64,000 bases of DNA from Rikenellaceae bacterium (GTDB lineage Bacteria; Bacteroidota; Bacteroidia; Bacteroidales; Rikenellaceae). A program made the position numbers and the translations under genes. The stretch is from contig SUZC01000007.1 in the NCBI GenBank assembly GCA_015060165.1, positions 55,943 through 119,942 on the forward strand. The letters are read 5' to 3'. Positions 36,185 through 44,758 of this stretch are shown here, piece by piece; the first letter of the stretch is position 1, and every line of letters begins with the position of its first letter. The notes below the pieces were generated by a model that had not been told where the DNA came from, ran no database searches, and saw nothing but the letters and a program-made list of their open reading frames with translations.

Positions 36185-36401
36185 GAGAACCAAACTTAAA
36201 ACTTTCAATACCTCGATCGCTGCATTATCCGCGTTGGGCGAGAGGTCCAACGCCGAGAGGTCGAAATTTTTCGATGGGCTTGTTGCCCAAAAAGAATCGG
36301 CGCTTTGAAGTTGTTATAATCCTAGCATAGTTTGAATTTGGCCTCTCATTAAGAGTTCTTTAATTGTATTTTGCAGAGGTCGGATTTGTCCTTTTTTTCT
36401 A
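36185..36401 (+). ncRNA. predicted structured small RNA 1, family unknown
   Basis: Starts just after a full promoter and ends in GGATTTGTCC plus seven T. A nested fold can be drawn by hand: closing stem 36190-36203 with 36329-36341 (one mismatch, one bulge), stem 36204-36208 with 36305-36309, stem 36218-36226 with 36295-36302, then three hairpins: 36231-36237/36247-36253, 36261-36274 and 36276-36279/36285-36288. GAGAGGTC occurs twice, 15 nt apart (36240, 36255), once in a hairpin loop. A further stem 36340-36346/36375-36381 precedes the terminator. It is not tmRNA, RNase P RNA or SRP RNA by any signature I know. Confidence 0.6.
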
Positions 36402-36539
36402 CTTTGATGGGCGATTTTCTCTTGTCAACCCGTTTTTTCGCCACAAAATGTAACAATTCGTGATAAAAAAACGATTATTTATTGAATTCCGCCACATTAA
36501 TTAGGAAATTTAAAAATTAATTACGACCTTTGTATTGAA

Positions 36540-36733
36540 GAAAGACCTACTAATAACCGAATAATCAACGGTATGTTTACTACCCGTGTTGGGTGAGGTA
36601 ATTATTTGGAGTAGGTAGCATCGAGAGTTTGCCCTTGTGGTTAAGTCTAGGTGTTTTAAAAATGGAATTCACTTCCCAAACAAATCCCTCAATATTTATT
36701 CAGGCCGTGCACATCTTTAGCGGCCTTTTTTTT
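36540..36733 (+). ncRNA. predicted structured small RNA 2 (6S-like size)
   Basis: About 195 nt ending in an intrinsic terminator. The 5' half is a three-way junction: ACCTACT (36545-36551) with AGTAGGT (36610-36616) enclosing hairpins 36556-36559/36569-36572 and 36582-36585/36591-36594. The 3' half has GTTTG (36627-36631) with CAAAC (36677-36681) enclosing AGGTG (36649-36653) with CACTT (36670-36674). The promoter (GACCTTTG at 36525-36532) is one base off consensus with no clear -33. Size and setting would suit a 6S or Bacteroidales-specific RNA, but the family is not established. Confidence 0.5.
36702..36733 (+). terminator. terminator of predicted RNA 2
   Basis: AGGCCG (36702-36707) pairs with CGGCCT (36721-36726), followed by eight T residues. 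No coding gene ends here, so it implies a non-coding transcript. Confidence 0.85.
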
Positions 36734-36857
36734 GTCCCTTTTTGTCCCGATCCTGAATTAATGTATTGCGATATTTATTCAATTGAAACATAGGTTGTGA
36801 ATAATTGCTATATTTGCGCAGAAATTATATGCAGTTTTTTGGAGTCGTTTTTTTATT

Positions 36858-37502
36858 ATGGCAAAGATTTATATCCCGACGTTTGGTGAGGAGGTGGGGA
36901 ATAGCGTTTCTCACGGTGTTATGAGTATTTTAATGTTGTTGGCTATGCCGTTTGCTGCAGTATGGACCTATGGTCGTAGTGGGGGAGATGTGCTGATGAC
37001 CGTAGGTGTGAGTATCTTTTGTGTGAGCATCTTCCTGATGTTCTTGATCTCTACTCTCTATCATTCAATGCTCCACGACACACGCCATAAAGATGTCTTT
37101 CATATCCTTGACCATATTTTTATCTATTTTGCAATTGCAGGTAGTTATACCCCGGTCGCCCTTTCGGTAATTGGTGGCTGGCAGGGTTGGCTAATCTTTA
37201 TTTTGCAGTGGGTAATGGTGATTTTTGGAATATTCTACAAGTCGCTTTCGCGGAGATCGATACCTGCTGTGAGTCTGACCATATATTTAGTTATGGGTTG
37301 GACTGTGGTGTTTTTCTTCCCATTGTTTATCAAGCAAGCGTCGTGGCAGTTTATATTGTTGATTGCTATCGGCGGAGTATTCTATACAATTGGAGCTATC
37401 TTCTATGCGAAGAAGGGTTTCCGTTACCATCATTTGGTATGGCATCTATGCATTAATTTGGCTGCCATATCTCATTTTATCGCAATCGTTTTCTATATAT
37501 AG
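36858..37502 (+). CDS. hemolysin III family (PAQR) membrane protein
   Basis: A 214-residue protein with seven hydrophobic segments. Family signatures: GEEVGNSVSHGV near the N-terminus, STLYHSMLHD and ILDHIFIYFAIAGSYTP, and the C-terminal HHLVWHLCINLAAISHFIAI; the His residues form the metal site of PAQR proteins. Bacterial members (YqfA/HlyIII) affect membrane properties, and true hemolysis is not shown for most. The gene is alone, with its own -7 element upstream and a terminator downstream. Confidence 0.92.
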   Translation: MAKIYIPTFGEEVGNSVSHGVMSILMLLAMPFAAVWTYGRSGGDVLMTVGVSIFCVSIFLMFLISTLYHSMLHDTRHKDVFHILDHIFIYFAIAGSYTPVALSVIGGWQGWLIFILQWVMVIFGIFYKSLSRRSIPAVSLTIYLVMGWTVVFFFPLFIKQASWQFILLIAIGGVFYTIGAIFYAKKGFRYHHLVWHLCINLAAISHFIAIVFYI

Positions 37503-37540
37503 TTTTAGGCTGGCCGTTTGTCGGTCGATACGTTCATAAG

Positions 37541-37579
37541 AATCGGGGATGAATAGCTGTTGCTACTCATCCCCGATTT
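37541..37579. terminator. bidirectional terminator
   Basis: AATCGGGGATGA pairs with TCATCCCCGATT, then TTTCTATT on the plus strand; it lies between the convergent hemolysin III and acyl-CoA ligase genes. Confidence 0.78.
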
Positions 37580-37664
37580 CTATTAGACTATTTCCATCTC
37601 AGTCCGAATACTCAGCTCTTGCTGAGCATCTAGAGCTGAATCTGGTATCACTCCTAAGGATCCG

Positions 37665-39344
37665 TTATTTCTCTGTAGGCTGTGAAGTGTTGCCCTTCTT
37701 ACGGTTGTTGTAGAGGAAGCGGCGGATCTTGCTTGTAGGGCTCTTAACAAACTCATTCTCTTCCTCGACAACCTCTGAGATGCGAGAGAATCGGTTAACC
37801 TTTGAGTTTACATATTTAAGAATATCCTTTTTAAGCTCCTCCTTACGTGCATTCCACTCGTCAACCTTCTGGTTCCACTCGTCGCGAGTGATCTCCCACT
37901 TCTCCATCAACTCATCTTTGAGTTTTTCGATAGCATCCGTATCGAAGTGTACCAAAGCTACCAACTGACCATCCTGCTCGGTTACGATTGACTCCGAAAC
38001 GTAGGCATTTGTATTGAGTACAGACTCAATCTCCTCGGGATAGATGTTCTCTCCGCTGGGGCCTACAATCATATTCTTCAAGCGGCCCTTGATGAAGATA
38101 TATCCATCCTCGTCGATATAACCCAAATCGCCTGTGCGGTACCAACCATCTTCGGTAAATGCTTCGGCTGTAGCCTCAGGGTTCTTATAATAGCCACTCA
38201 GAGCAGATGGAGTCTTTACGACTATCTCGCCCTGCTTGGTCTCAGGGTTCACGTTATCCAATCTCACGCTCAGACCATTCATAGCTGGACCTGTGGCTCC
38301 CAACTTAGTTGCAGGCGATATCTGTCCTGCTACAAGTGGGGCAGTTTCGGTAAGACCATATCCGATAGCGTAGGGGAATTTTGCATCAATAAGGAACTGC
38401 TCAACCTGCTCATCGAGCTTTGCGCCACCGATAAACAGACGTGCTCTACCTCCGAATGCCTTCATAAGCTTTTTGCCTGCAATACGGTGAAGGTAGCGAC
38501 GGGTGAAAGCGGTGTTGTAGAGTGCGCGCCAGAAGGCAGTCGAAGTGAACTTGCTATAAATCTGGCTGCGATATACCTTCTCGATAATCAAAGGTACGAT
38601 AAGGAATGCCGTGGGGCGAACCTTGCGAAGTGCAGGTAGTAGCACTGATGCTGTGGGAGGTTTCTCAAGGTATGTATTGCTTGCTCCTGTAGCCACCACG
38701 TATAGCATACCCAACGAACACTCATATGTATGAGATAGAGGCAATACTGAAAGCATAGAATCCTCAGGGCCGATAGGATACAATCCGTAAATCATCTGAA
38801 TCTGTCTTACAAGGCTCTGGTGAGTGTGCATTACACCCTTGGGCTGCGATGTAGTACCCGAAGTATAGATGATAACGGCCAAATCCTCAGGCTTGGGGAG
38901 CAGCTTTGACCCCTGCTCGGTAACTGTCTGTGAAATTATACCAAGATTCTTCGTGCGGATGACGATGTTGAGCGATGCAACCGTCTCCTTCGATAATTTG
39001 GTGAATAGTTTATCAGAAACAAGTAGAGCCTTTGCCTCGGAGTGAGCAATGAGCTTATCAAGCTCTTGGCCGGTAAAGTCAGGAAGAATAGGTACTGCAA
39101 CCATGCCTGCTGTGGTGATAGCGAAGTAGCTTACACCCCAGTTGGGCATATTGCTACTCAAAATCACTACCTTGTCGCCAGCGTTCAAGCCAGCCCCAAG
39201 CAGCATCTCCTGAACCTCCTCCACACGCTTGCCAAACTCTGCATAAGTCACATCCTCGCCGCCAAGCATAGAGAATGCAATCTTATCCGAGAACTTCTCT
39301 ATACTGTTTTGTAGAAGCTCGTAAAGAGTGTTCAATGCTTTCAT
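37665..39344 (-). CDS. long-chain acyl-CoA synthetase (AMP-binding)
   Basis: A 559-residue adenylate-forming enzyme. Motifs: VIIYTSGTTSQPKGVMHTH (AMP/P-loop), YGLTETAPLVAG (A5), YRTGDLGYIDEDGYIFIKGR (A7/A8) and a C-terminal Lys-rich region. It activates fatty acids to acyl-CoA for phospholipid synthesis or breakdown. ATG 39344 (MKALNTLYELL) is preferred over ATG 39377 as it matches the family start. It is monocistronic. Confidence 0.9.
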   Translation of the reverse strand: MKALNTLYELLQNSIEKFSDKIAFSMLGGEDVTYAEFGKRVEEVQEMLLGAGLNAGDKVVILSSNMPNWGVSYFAITTAGMVAVPILPDFTGQELDKLIAHSEAKALLVSDKLFTKLSKETVASLNIVIRTKNLGIISQTVTEQGSKLLPKPEDLAVIIYTSGTTSQPKGVMHTHQSLVRQIQMIYGLYPIGPEDSMLSVLPLSHTYECSLGMLYVVATGASNTYLEKPPTASVLLPALRKVRPTAFLIVPLIIEKVYRSQIYSKFTSTAFWRALYNTAFTRRYLHRIAGKKLMKAFGGRARLFIGGAKLDEQVEQFLIDAKFPYAIGYGLTETAPLVAGQISPATKLGATGPAMNGLSVRLDNVNPETKQGEIVVKTPSALSGYYKNPEATAEAFTEDGWYRTGDLGYIDEDGYIFIKGRLKNMIVGPSGENIYPEEIESVLNTNAYVSESIVTEQDGQLVALVHFDTDAIEKLKDELMEKWEITRDEWNQKVDEWNARKEELKKDILKYVNSKVNRFSRISEVVEEENEFVKSPTSKIRRFLYNNRKKGNTSQPTEK

Positions 39345-39597
39345 TATAAAATAGTTTAAGTTATAAATATTTGTCACACTGCTTAATGGGCTTAGAGTGT
39401 TTGCCAGATCATTCGCGACATAGAACTAAAAACAAACTCCAGCTATCGTCTGCTTGAAAATCTTGATAAGTTGTAAATGTGTCATCCTCTCAAAATGTTA
39501 CAAGCAGCTATTGTATAAAGCGGTGTGCAATAAAAATTTGGGTGCAAGTTAGTGAAAAAATATTAAAAATAGCTAATTTTGAGTCCAAATTAACGCT

Positions 39598-40518
39598 ATG
39601 ATAGATTCCAAGGAGATAAAATCAGTGGCTTCGCAGGTTGGTTTCGATCTGTGCGGGGTGGCTCGTCCACGTATGTTTGATTGTAATAAATCGGCATACG
39701 AAAGATGGCTTGTGGCAGGATATGATTCGACTTTGGAATATATGCGTCGAAATATCGACAAGCGATTCGATGTGACAGAGTTGGTTGAAGGGGCACAAAG
39801 TGTGATTGTGTGTGCGGTGAGCTATAAAAGTGATATTAATGCTGTATACAAGTATGAAACACCCAATAAAATAGCCTCTTATGCGTGTTGCAGAGATTAT
39901 CATAAAACCGTCAAAAAGATGCTGCTACGGATGTTGTCGCAGTTGCAAAGCCGTTATCCGCAGCTGCAAGGTCGGGCCTTTGTCGATACAGCACCGTTAC
40001 TTGAAAAGCAGTATGCCGTAGAGGCTGGTTTGGGGTGGATAGGCCGTCAATCGTTGCTAATAACACCACGTTTTGGTTCTTATGTTTTGTTGGGGGAGCT
40101 CGTGGTAAATATGAAGGCAAGCTCTTATGATAGGCCCCTTGGCGGAGTGGGCTGTGGTGAGTGCCGTCGCTGTCGGAAGTCGTGTCCTACGGGAGCTTTA
40201 GTAGATGATATGGTGGTTGATACAAGGCGTTGTGTATCGTGCCACACAATCGAGGCGGAATCGGCTCAGAATATAGATTTGAATGGTTGGATTTTTGGGT
40301 GCGATGAGTGTCAGATGTGTTGCCCATACAACAGTAACGCAGAGTATCATCGCAATTCTGCTTTCGATACGTTGTTCAATCCATTGGAGATAAGTTCAGA
40401 GCAATGGATGTCAATGAGCGAAGAGGAGTTCCAAGCACAATTCTCGGCTACTCCGTTAAAGCGTAGCGGATTGGAACGTATTAGATGTAGCGTCAGTCGG
40501 TTTGATAAAAGTGAATAG
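39598..40518 (+). CDS. queG: epoxyqueuosine reductase QueG
   Basis: A 306-residue cobalamin-dependent reductase that performs the last step of queuosine formation in tRNA. The cobalamin/substrate domain has GFDLCGVARP, SYACCRDYHK and FVDTAPLLEKQYAVEAGLGW. Two 4Fe-4S clusters are bound by CGECRRCRKSCP, CVSC and CDECQMCCP. The length is slightly shorter than E. coli QueG, lacking the HEAT tail. QueA, the preceding enzyme, is at 56990. Confidence 0.95.
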   Translation: MIDSKEIKSVASQVGFDLCGVARPRMFDCNKSAYERWLVAGYDSTLEYMRRNIDKRFDVTELVEGAQSVIVCAVSYKSDINAVYKYETPNKIASYACCRDYHKTVKKMLLRMLSQLQSRYPQLQGRAFVDTAPLLEKQYAVEAGLGWIGRQSLLITPRFGSYVLLGELVVNMKASSYDRPLGGVGCGECRRCRKSCPTGALVDDMVVDTRRCVSCHTIEAESAQNIDLNGWIFGCDECQMCCPYNSNAEYHRNSAFDTLFNPLEISSEQWMSMSEEEFQAQFSATPLKRSGLERIRCSVSRFDKSE

Positions 40519-40532
40519 GTTATAATATATAT

Positions 40533-40573
40533 AAATAAGTAAGGGTGCGGGATTATCCCGCACCCTTACTTAT
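40533..40573. terminator. bidirectional terminator
   Basis: AATAAGTAAGGGTGCGGGA pairs with TCCCGCACCCTTACTTATT around a tiny loop. It separates queG from the convergent FKBP gene. Confidence 0.88.
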
Positions 40574-40590
40574 TGTGAGATACGCTCAAA

Positions 40591-41613
40591 TTATTTCTTC
40601 TCCTCTGCTGCGGGAGCCTCAGGGTTGATGATGTCGTGCAACTCAACCTTGAACTGCAATGCCTCGTTAGGGCCGATTGAACCAGAACCGACATCGCCAT
40701 AAGCCATATTAGCAGGAATCCAAAGAGTGATCTGGCCACCCTTGCCTACCAACTGCATACCGATTGTCCAGCCAGGGATAACTCCGCTAAGAGGGAACTC
40801 GATAGACTCACCACGCTTGTATGATGAATCAAAAATAACACCATCGCGAGTGTTTCCCTCATAGTCAACCTTAACTGTGCTCTGAGCTGTGGGCTTGTTG
40901 TTAGCATCACCCTCGCGGTCGATACGATATAGCAAACCGCTCTCGTGCTTCTTTACATTGGGCTGCTTCTCGATCTCTGCCAACCACTCCTTTGACTTCT
41001 CAGCATTCTTAACAGGCCAAGTAAGAGTGATGTAGCGGTGCAAGAAAGTCTGAGCCTTGTCGAACTCCAAACGGCTATCGAGCTTGATACCATCTTCCAA
41101 GCCCTTAACAAACCAATATGACTGCAACTCAAATGGCATGTTGCGCAAGTTGCTACCCATATCGTAACCCATAGCCCATGAGATCTCTTTACGCTCCTGC
41201 TCGTTCTCAAAGATGTCGATCTCGTTGAGGTCAAAGGCCAACTCCTGATTCATCTTTGTGCTATCGCCGCCGCCCTTCTCCTCGTTGAGCTTGTTCAAAC
41301 GCTCGATACGAGTCTCGCCGAAGAACTTCTGCATTGTCTCGCCAGCCTTTTTGCTATTCTCATCGTTGATCAACTCAACTGTGCTGAGCATAGACTCCTC
41401 GCAAGTCTTTGCAGCGATATCCCAATCAACCTTAGCGTCGGGAAGGTTTGCCTTAAAACCATAGCTGTTCACATAACCCATATAGTAAGAGAGTGTGTCC
41501 ATTGATGATCTCTTACCCTTGGTGATGCGACCTGTCTCGTTGGCTTTGTTACCACACGAAACAACGGCAGCAGCGCATACGATAACTGCCAATGTGTAAA
41601 TTAATTTTTTCAT
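40591..41613 (-). CDS. FKBP-type peptidyl-prolyl isomerase lipoprotein A
   Basis: A 340-residue protein with lipobox VVSCGNK. The N-terminal helical dimerisation-like region (SYYMGYVNSYGFK, about 40-190) precedes an FKBP domain (about 235-330). The active-site set is intact: Tyr in VKVDYEG, Phe-Asp in VIFDSS, Phe in IEFPL, VIPGW with Trp, AYG and LQFKVEL. It should act as a periplasmic or outer-membrane-bound folding catalyst. It is last in a three-gene FKBP operon (61 bp after the next one). Confidence 0.92.
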   Translation of the reverse strand: MKKLIYTLAVIVCAAAVVSCGNKANETGRITKGKRSSMDTLSYYMGYVNSYGFKANLPDAKVDWDIAAKTCEESMLSTVELINDENSKKAGETMQKFFGETRIERLNKLNEEKGGGDSTKMNQELAFDLNEIDIFENEQERKEISWAMGYDMGSNLRNMPFELQSYWFVKGLEDGIKLDSRLEFDKAQTFLHRYITLTWPVKNAEKSKEWLAEIEKQPNVKKHESGLLYRIDREGDANNKPTAQSTVKVDYEGNTRDGVIFDSSYKRGESIEFPLSGVIPGWTIGMQLVGKGGQITLWIPANMAYGDVGSGSIGPNEALQFKVELHDIINPEAPAAEEKK

Positions 41614-41674
41614 TTTTCTGTTTGTATTTGTTAATTATGTTTATCTCTAAATACTCCTCAATGTCGAGGCAAAA

Positions 41675-42739
41675 TTATTTTGAGCCGCTCTTCTGCTTTT
41701 TCTTATTGGTCGGTGCTGGACCTAAATCACCCTTCTGAACCTGCACGTTGGGATTATCTACCTCTAAAATCTCTATGTTGAATTGCAGGGCCTCGTTGGG
41801 ACCAACAAAATTGTTGCCGCGTTCTCCGTATGCCAACTCTGCAGGAATCCAAAGAGTAATTTTACCACCCTTACCAATGAGCTGCATACCTTCGGCCCAG
41901 CCCTTTATGATGCGCTCCAGCTGGAGCTCGACTGGTTTACCAGTGCGATATGTTGAAGCAAACTTATGGCCATCGTGACAGATAGTTTCGTAGTCAACCT
42001 TTACACGAGCGTAGGGGTTAGGCTTGAGATTCTCGTCACCCATCTCATCGATACGATACAACAAACCGCTTGGAGTCTGCTTTACGTTCAACTCTTTGCT
42101 CACCTGGCTTAGCCACTTAGCCGATGCTTCAGCATTGATCAGGGGCCAAATTACCTCGTGATAATTGGTCATATAGGCCTGAATCTGCGAAACCTTTGAT
42201 GCATTTTGCAGGTTTGTACCATCAAGCATACCCTGCTTGAACCAATGCACCTGAATATGATATGGCATCTTTCGGAAATTGTATCCCATATCATAGCCCA
42301 AAGCCCAAGAGATTCTCTCTCGCTCCTCTGGACTCTCGAAGATATCAATTGTGTCCAGAGCTGCACTGATATCGAATTTCTTGCTGGGATCGGCAGCCTC
42401 CTTCTCAGCTTGAATCTTCTTCAAACGGGTAACACGTATCGAGTCGAAGAATACAACGCACATATCAGAAACCTCCTCATGACGATCGTTAACCTCCTCT
42501 CCGATGGGTACCAACAACATCTCAGAGCAGACATCAATCACCTTGTTCCAATCGAGTCTCACGTCGGGCATACCACTGCAAAACTGGATGGTGTTGGAAA
42601 ATCCGACGCAATATGATAGTGAATCGAACTTCGTTTTGTCGCCTTTGGTTATACGGCTAACGTTTGTGTTTGTATTATTGCAGGCAACCATCACCGAGGC
42701 GCTTATTGCAACAATCATTATATTTATGACTCTTTTCAT
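41675..42739 (-). CDS. FKBP-type peptidyl-prolyl isomerase lipoprotein B
   Basis: A 354-residue paralogue of the downstream FKBP, with the same N-terminal region (LSYCVGFSNTIQF) and lipobox VMVACNNT. The FKBP domain (about 245-335) has the Trp (IIKGWAEGM), AYG and LQFNIEI, but FD is FA (HKFASTY) and the IEFPL Phe is Leu (VELQL), so activity may be reduced. A Lys-rich tail ends the protein. It is the middle gene of the operon. Confidence 0.9.
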   Translation of the reverse strand: MKRVINIMIVAISASVMVACNNTNTNVSRITKGDKTKFDSLSYCVGFSNTIQFCSGMPDVRLDWNKVIDVCSEMLLVPIGEEVNDRHEEVSDMCVVFFDSIRVTRLKKIQAEKEAADPSKKFDISAALDTIDIFESPEERERISWALGYDMGYNFRKMPYHIQVHWFKQGMLDGTNLQNASKVSQIQAYMTNYHEVIWPLINAEASAKWLSQVSKELNVKQTPSGLLYRIDEMGDENLKPNPYARVKVDYETICHDGHKFASTYRTGKPVELQLERIIKGWAEGMQLIGKGGKITLWIPAELAYGERGNNFVGPNEALQFNIEILEVDNPNVQVQKGDLGPAPTNKKKQKSGSK

Positions 42740-42780
42740 TATTTTCTTATGTTGTTTGATTTAAAATATCTTCAGGTTAA

Positions 42781-43479
42781 TTATTTTTTGATCTCCTTTA
42801 TCTCCAGCTCGTAGCGTAGCATCTCGTTGGCTTTGATGCCTTTCTCTTCCGAGCCTGCTGAACCGTATGCAAGCGACGAGGGTATCCAAAGTGTAATTTT
42901 TCCACCTTCGCCGACCAACTTAATACCCTCCTTTAATCCGGGAATTAGTCTATTGACAGTCTCGCGAAGCTCTTCGTTACGTTTGCTCGCAGGGTCAACC
43001 TCCTCGCCCGAAAGACGCGATGCGCGGTATGTGATGACAATCGAATCACGATCACGGGTAGCCACCTTGTTCATATTTCCCAACTCGGCAACTTTATAGG
43101 TTAATCCGCTTTGCGTTCGGACTACATCCTTATCCGATTTTGCCAAGTCGTTGAGGTACTGCTCTTCGTAGTTTTTTACTCGCTCGTAGATATCGAAGTT
43201 CATATAAGCGAGAAAGTATGTACGAGCCTCATCGGTCGAAATAGCCTCCTGTTTGTTTAGCACGTCGTTTATACCGCTGACAACCGCAGCGGGGTTTAGC
43301 GTGGAGTCCATTTGCATAATGTTATATGCGATGTTCATACCAACGATGTACGACAACGAATCGCTCTGGTTGCTAAGCGATGCTGTGCTGTATGATGCCG
43401 CTTTGTTGTCACACGATAGTGTGAACGCAAAAGCCATCGATACAAAAATGGTAGTTAATATTTTATGCTTCAAAAACAT
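42781..43479 (-). CDS. FKBP-like lipoprotein C, degenerate active site
   Basis: A 232-residue shorter paralogue with lipobox TLSCDNK and a reduced N-terminal region. In the FKBP domain (about 130-230) the key Phe is Val (EEVDPAS), the Trp is Leu (RLIPGLKEG) and the last Phe is Tyr (LRYELEI), while GKITLWIPSSLAYG remains. It probably has a chaperone or binding role rather than strong isomerase activity (inference). It is the first gene of the operon. Confidence 0.88.
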   Translation of the reverse strand: MFLKHKILTTIFVSMAFAFTLSCDNKAASYSTASLSNQSDSLSYIVGMNIAYNIMQMDSTLNPAAVVSGINDVLNKQEAISTDEARTYFLAYMNFDIYERVKNYEEQYLNDLAKSDKDVVRTQSGLTYKVAELGNMNKVATRDRDSIVITYRASRLSGEEVDPASKRNEELRETVNRLIPGLKEGIKLVGEGGKITLWIPSSLAYGSAGSEEKGIKANEMLRYELEIKEIKK

Positions 43480-43597
43480 ACTTGTTGTTGGTTTAGCAAT
43501 TGCTGCGCCAAGTTATATTGCGAAAACCGCCCAATTCGATGCTCTGTAAGAACACTTGCGGGCGTATGCTCGCGTATAATACGCGCGTAATTCGGCG

Positions 43598-43605
43598 CAA
43601 AGATA
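43598..43605 (-). promoter_or_regulatory. probable -7 element of the FKBP operon
   Basis: Read on the minus strand this is TATCTTTG, 119 bp before the first FKBP ATG. The leader includes a GC-rich inverted repeat at 43571-43585 (CGCGTA/TACGCG). No clear -33 element. Confidence 0.5.
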
Positions 43606-43625
43606 TAAAAAAATCAATTTTTATC

Positions 43626-43633
43626 TATATTTG
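43626..43633 (+). promoter_or_regulatory. probable -7 element of pdxB
   Basis: TATATTTG matches TAnnTTTG, 26 bp before the pdxB ATG. Confidence 0.5.
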
Positions 43634-43659
43634 CATAACAAAATCAAGCCTAAATTGAG

Positions 43660-44655
43660 ATGAAAGTTGTAATTGATAGTGCAATTCCCTATTTGAAGGG
43701 CGTTTTTGAACCATATTTTGATGTTGTGTATCAACCTGGTGTGGCTTTTACAGCAGCCGATATTGTCGATGCCGATGCTTTGATTGTACGTACTCGTACG
43801 AAATGCAATGCTGCATTGTTGGATGGGTCACAAGTGCGACTGATAGCCACTGCCACAATCGGTTTCGATCATATCGACCTCGATTATTGTTCGCGAAATG
43901 GTATCCGAGTGGTCACAGCACAGGGATGTAATGCGGCAGGAGTGTTGCAGTGGGTTGCGGCTGCGTTGGCTATTTTGTCGCGTCGTGATGGATGGGCCCC
44001 TTGCCAAAAAACGCTGGGAATAGTGGGTGTCGGAAACGTCGGTTCGCTAGTTGAACGATATGCTCGATTGTGGGGCTTTAATGTGCTTTGTTGCGATCCT
44101 CCTCGCCAGTCCAGAGAAGGTGGAAATTTTGTGGATTTTGAAACTATTTTGCGAAACTCCGATATTATTACCATACATACTCCGTTGGACTCTACTACAT
44201 ATCACCTTTTGAATTCCGATACAATATCACTCGTAGCTGATAATGGTGTGATAATTAATGCTTCGCGTGGAGAGGTTGCCGATACAGAGGCCCTTCTTGC
44301 AGCTCCTCAAACCTTGTTGCTGGATGTGTGGGAACGAGAACCCGTAATAAATTCGCAATTGCTCGAAAAGGCTCTTGTCGCAACTCCACATATCGCAGGT
44401 TATTCTGCGCAGGGAAAAGCCAATGCTGCATCGATGGTCGTGAGAGCTGTTGCCGAAGAGTTTGGTTTGCCTATCCGGGGTTGGTATCCTGATGAAGTAA
44501 AGCCGGTTGAACGTTGCCGAATTGATTGGAATGAGATGTGTAATTCGATAGACCAATATGCAGATTTGCTGGCAGAGAGCGCTATGTTGAAATCGAACCC
44601 TGCTGAGTTTGAGTCGATGCGTAATAATTATGCCTATCGTGAGGAGTGTTTTTAG
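43660..44655 (+). CDS. pdxB: 4-phosphoerythronate dehydrogenase PdxB
   Basis: A 331-residue D-2-hydroxyacid dehydrogenase of pyridoxal 5'-phosphate synthesis (DXP-dependent route). PdxB-type start (KVVIDSAIPYLKG), NAD-binding GIVGVGNVGSLVERYA, catalytic Arg and Glu regions (INASRGEVADTEAL; LLDVWEREP) and His in TPHIAGYSAQGK. Length is a little below E. coli PdxB, with a short dimerisation domain. The gene stands alone. Confidence 0.93.
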   Translation: MKVVIDSAIPYLKGVFEPYFDVVYQPGVAFTAADIVDADALIVRTRTKCNAALLDGSQVRLIATATIGFDHIDLDYCSRNGIRVVTAQGCNAAGVLQWVAAALAILSRRDGWAPCQKTLGIVGVGNVGSLVERYARLWGFNVLCCDPPRQSREGGNFVDFETILRNSDIITIHTPLDSTTYHLLNSDTISLVADNGVIINASRGEVADTEALLAAPQTLLLDVWEREPVINSQLLEKALVATPHIAGYSAQGKANAASMVVRAVAEEFGLPIRGWYPDEVKPVERCRIDWNEMCNSIDQYADLLAESAMLKSNPAEFESMRNNYAYREECF

Positions 44656-44704
44656 CATTACGCTCGTAAATGGTGGCAAAAAAAGAAAATCTACTTTCCT
44701 AAAT

Positions 44705-44735
44705 TTTGTACTCCCGAAGGCTTGTGTTATCTTTG
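44705..44735 (+). promoter_or_regulatory. lnt promoter
   Basis: TTTG (44705-44708), 19 bp, TATCTTTG (44728-44735): full consensus, 23 bp before the lnt ATG. Confidence 0.75.
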
Positions 44736-44758
44736 CATGAGGCGATAAAATTTATTGT

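Larger units (their letters stand above)
35919..36857. other. gene-free region with two predicted RNA genes
   Basis: No convincing open reading frame. 35919-36110 shows a short CTCCG/CGGAG inverted repeat with a doubled AATAAGCC and nothing else recognised. 36117-36128 is a perfect palindrome. Two structured RNA candidates follow (36185-36401 and 36540-36733). 36734-36857 holds TATATTTG (36809-36816), the likely -7 element of the hemolysin III gene. Confidence 0.6.

Noticed and set aside
36185..36733. tmRNA, RNase P RNA or SRP RNA in the gap after tRNA-Leu
   Set aside because: None of the conserved blocks (tmRNA acceptor ends, RNase P GAGGAAAGTCC-like block, SRP GGAA-loop hairpin) is present.
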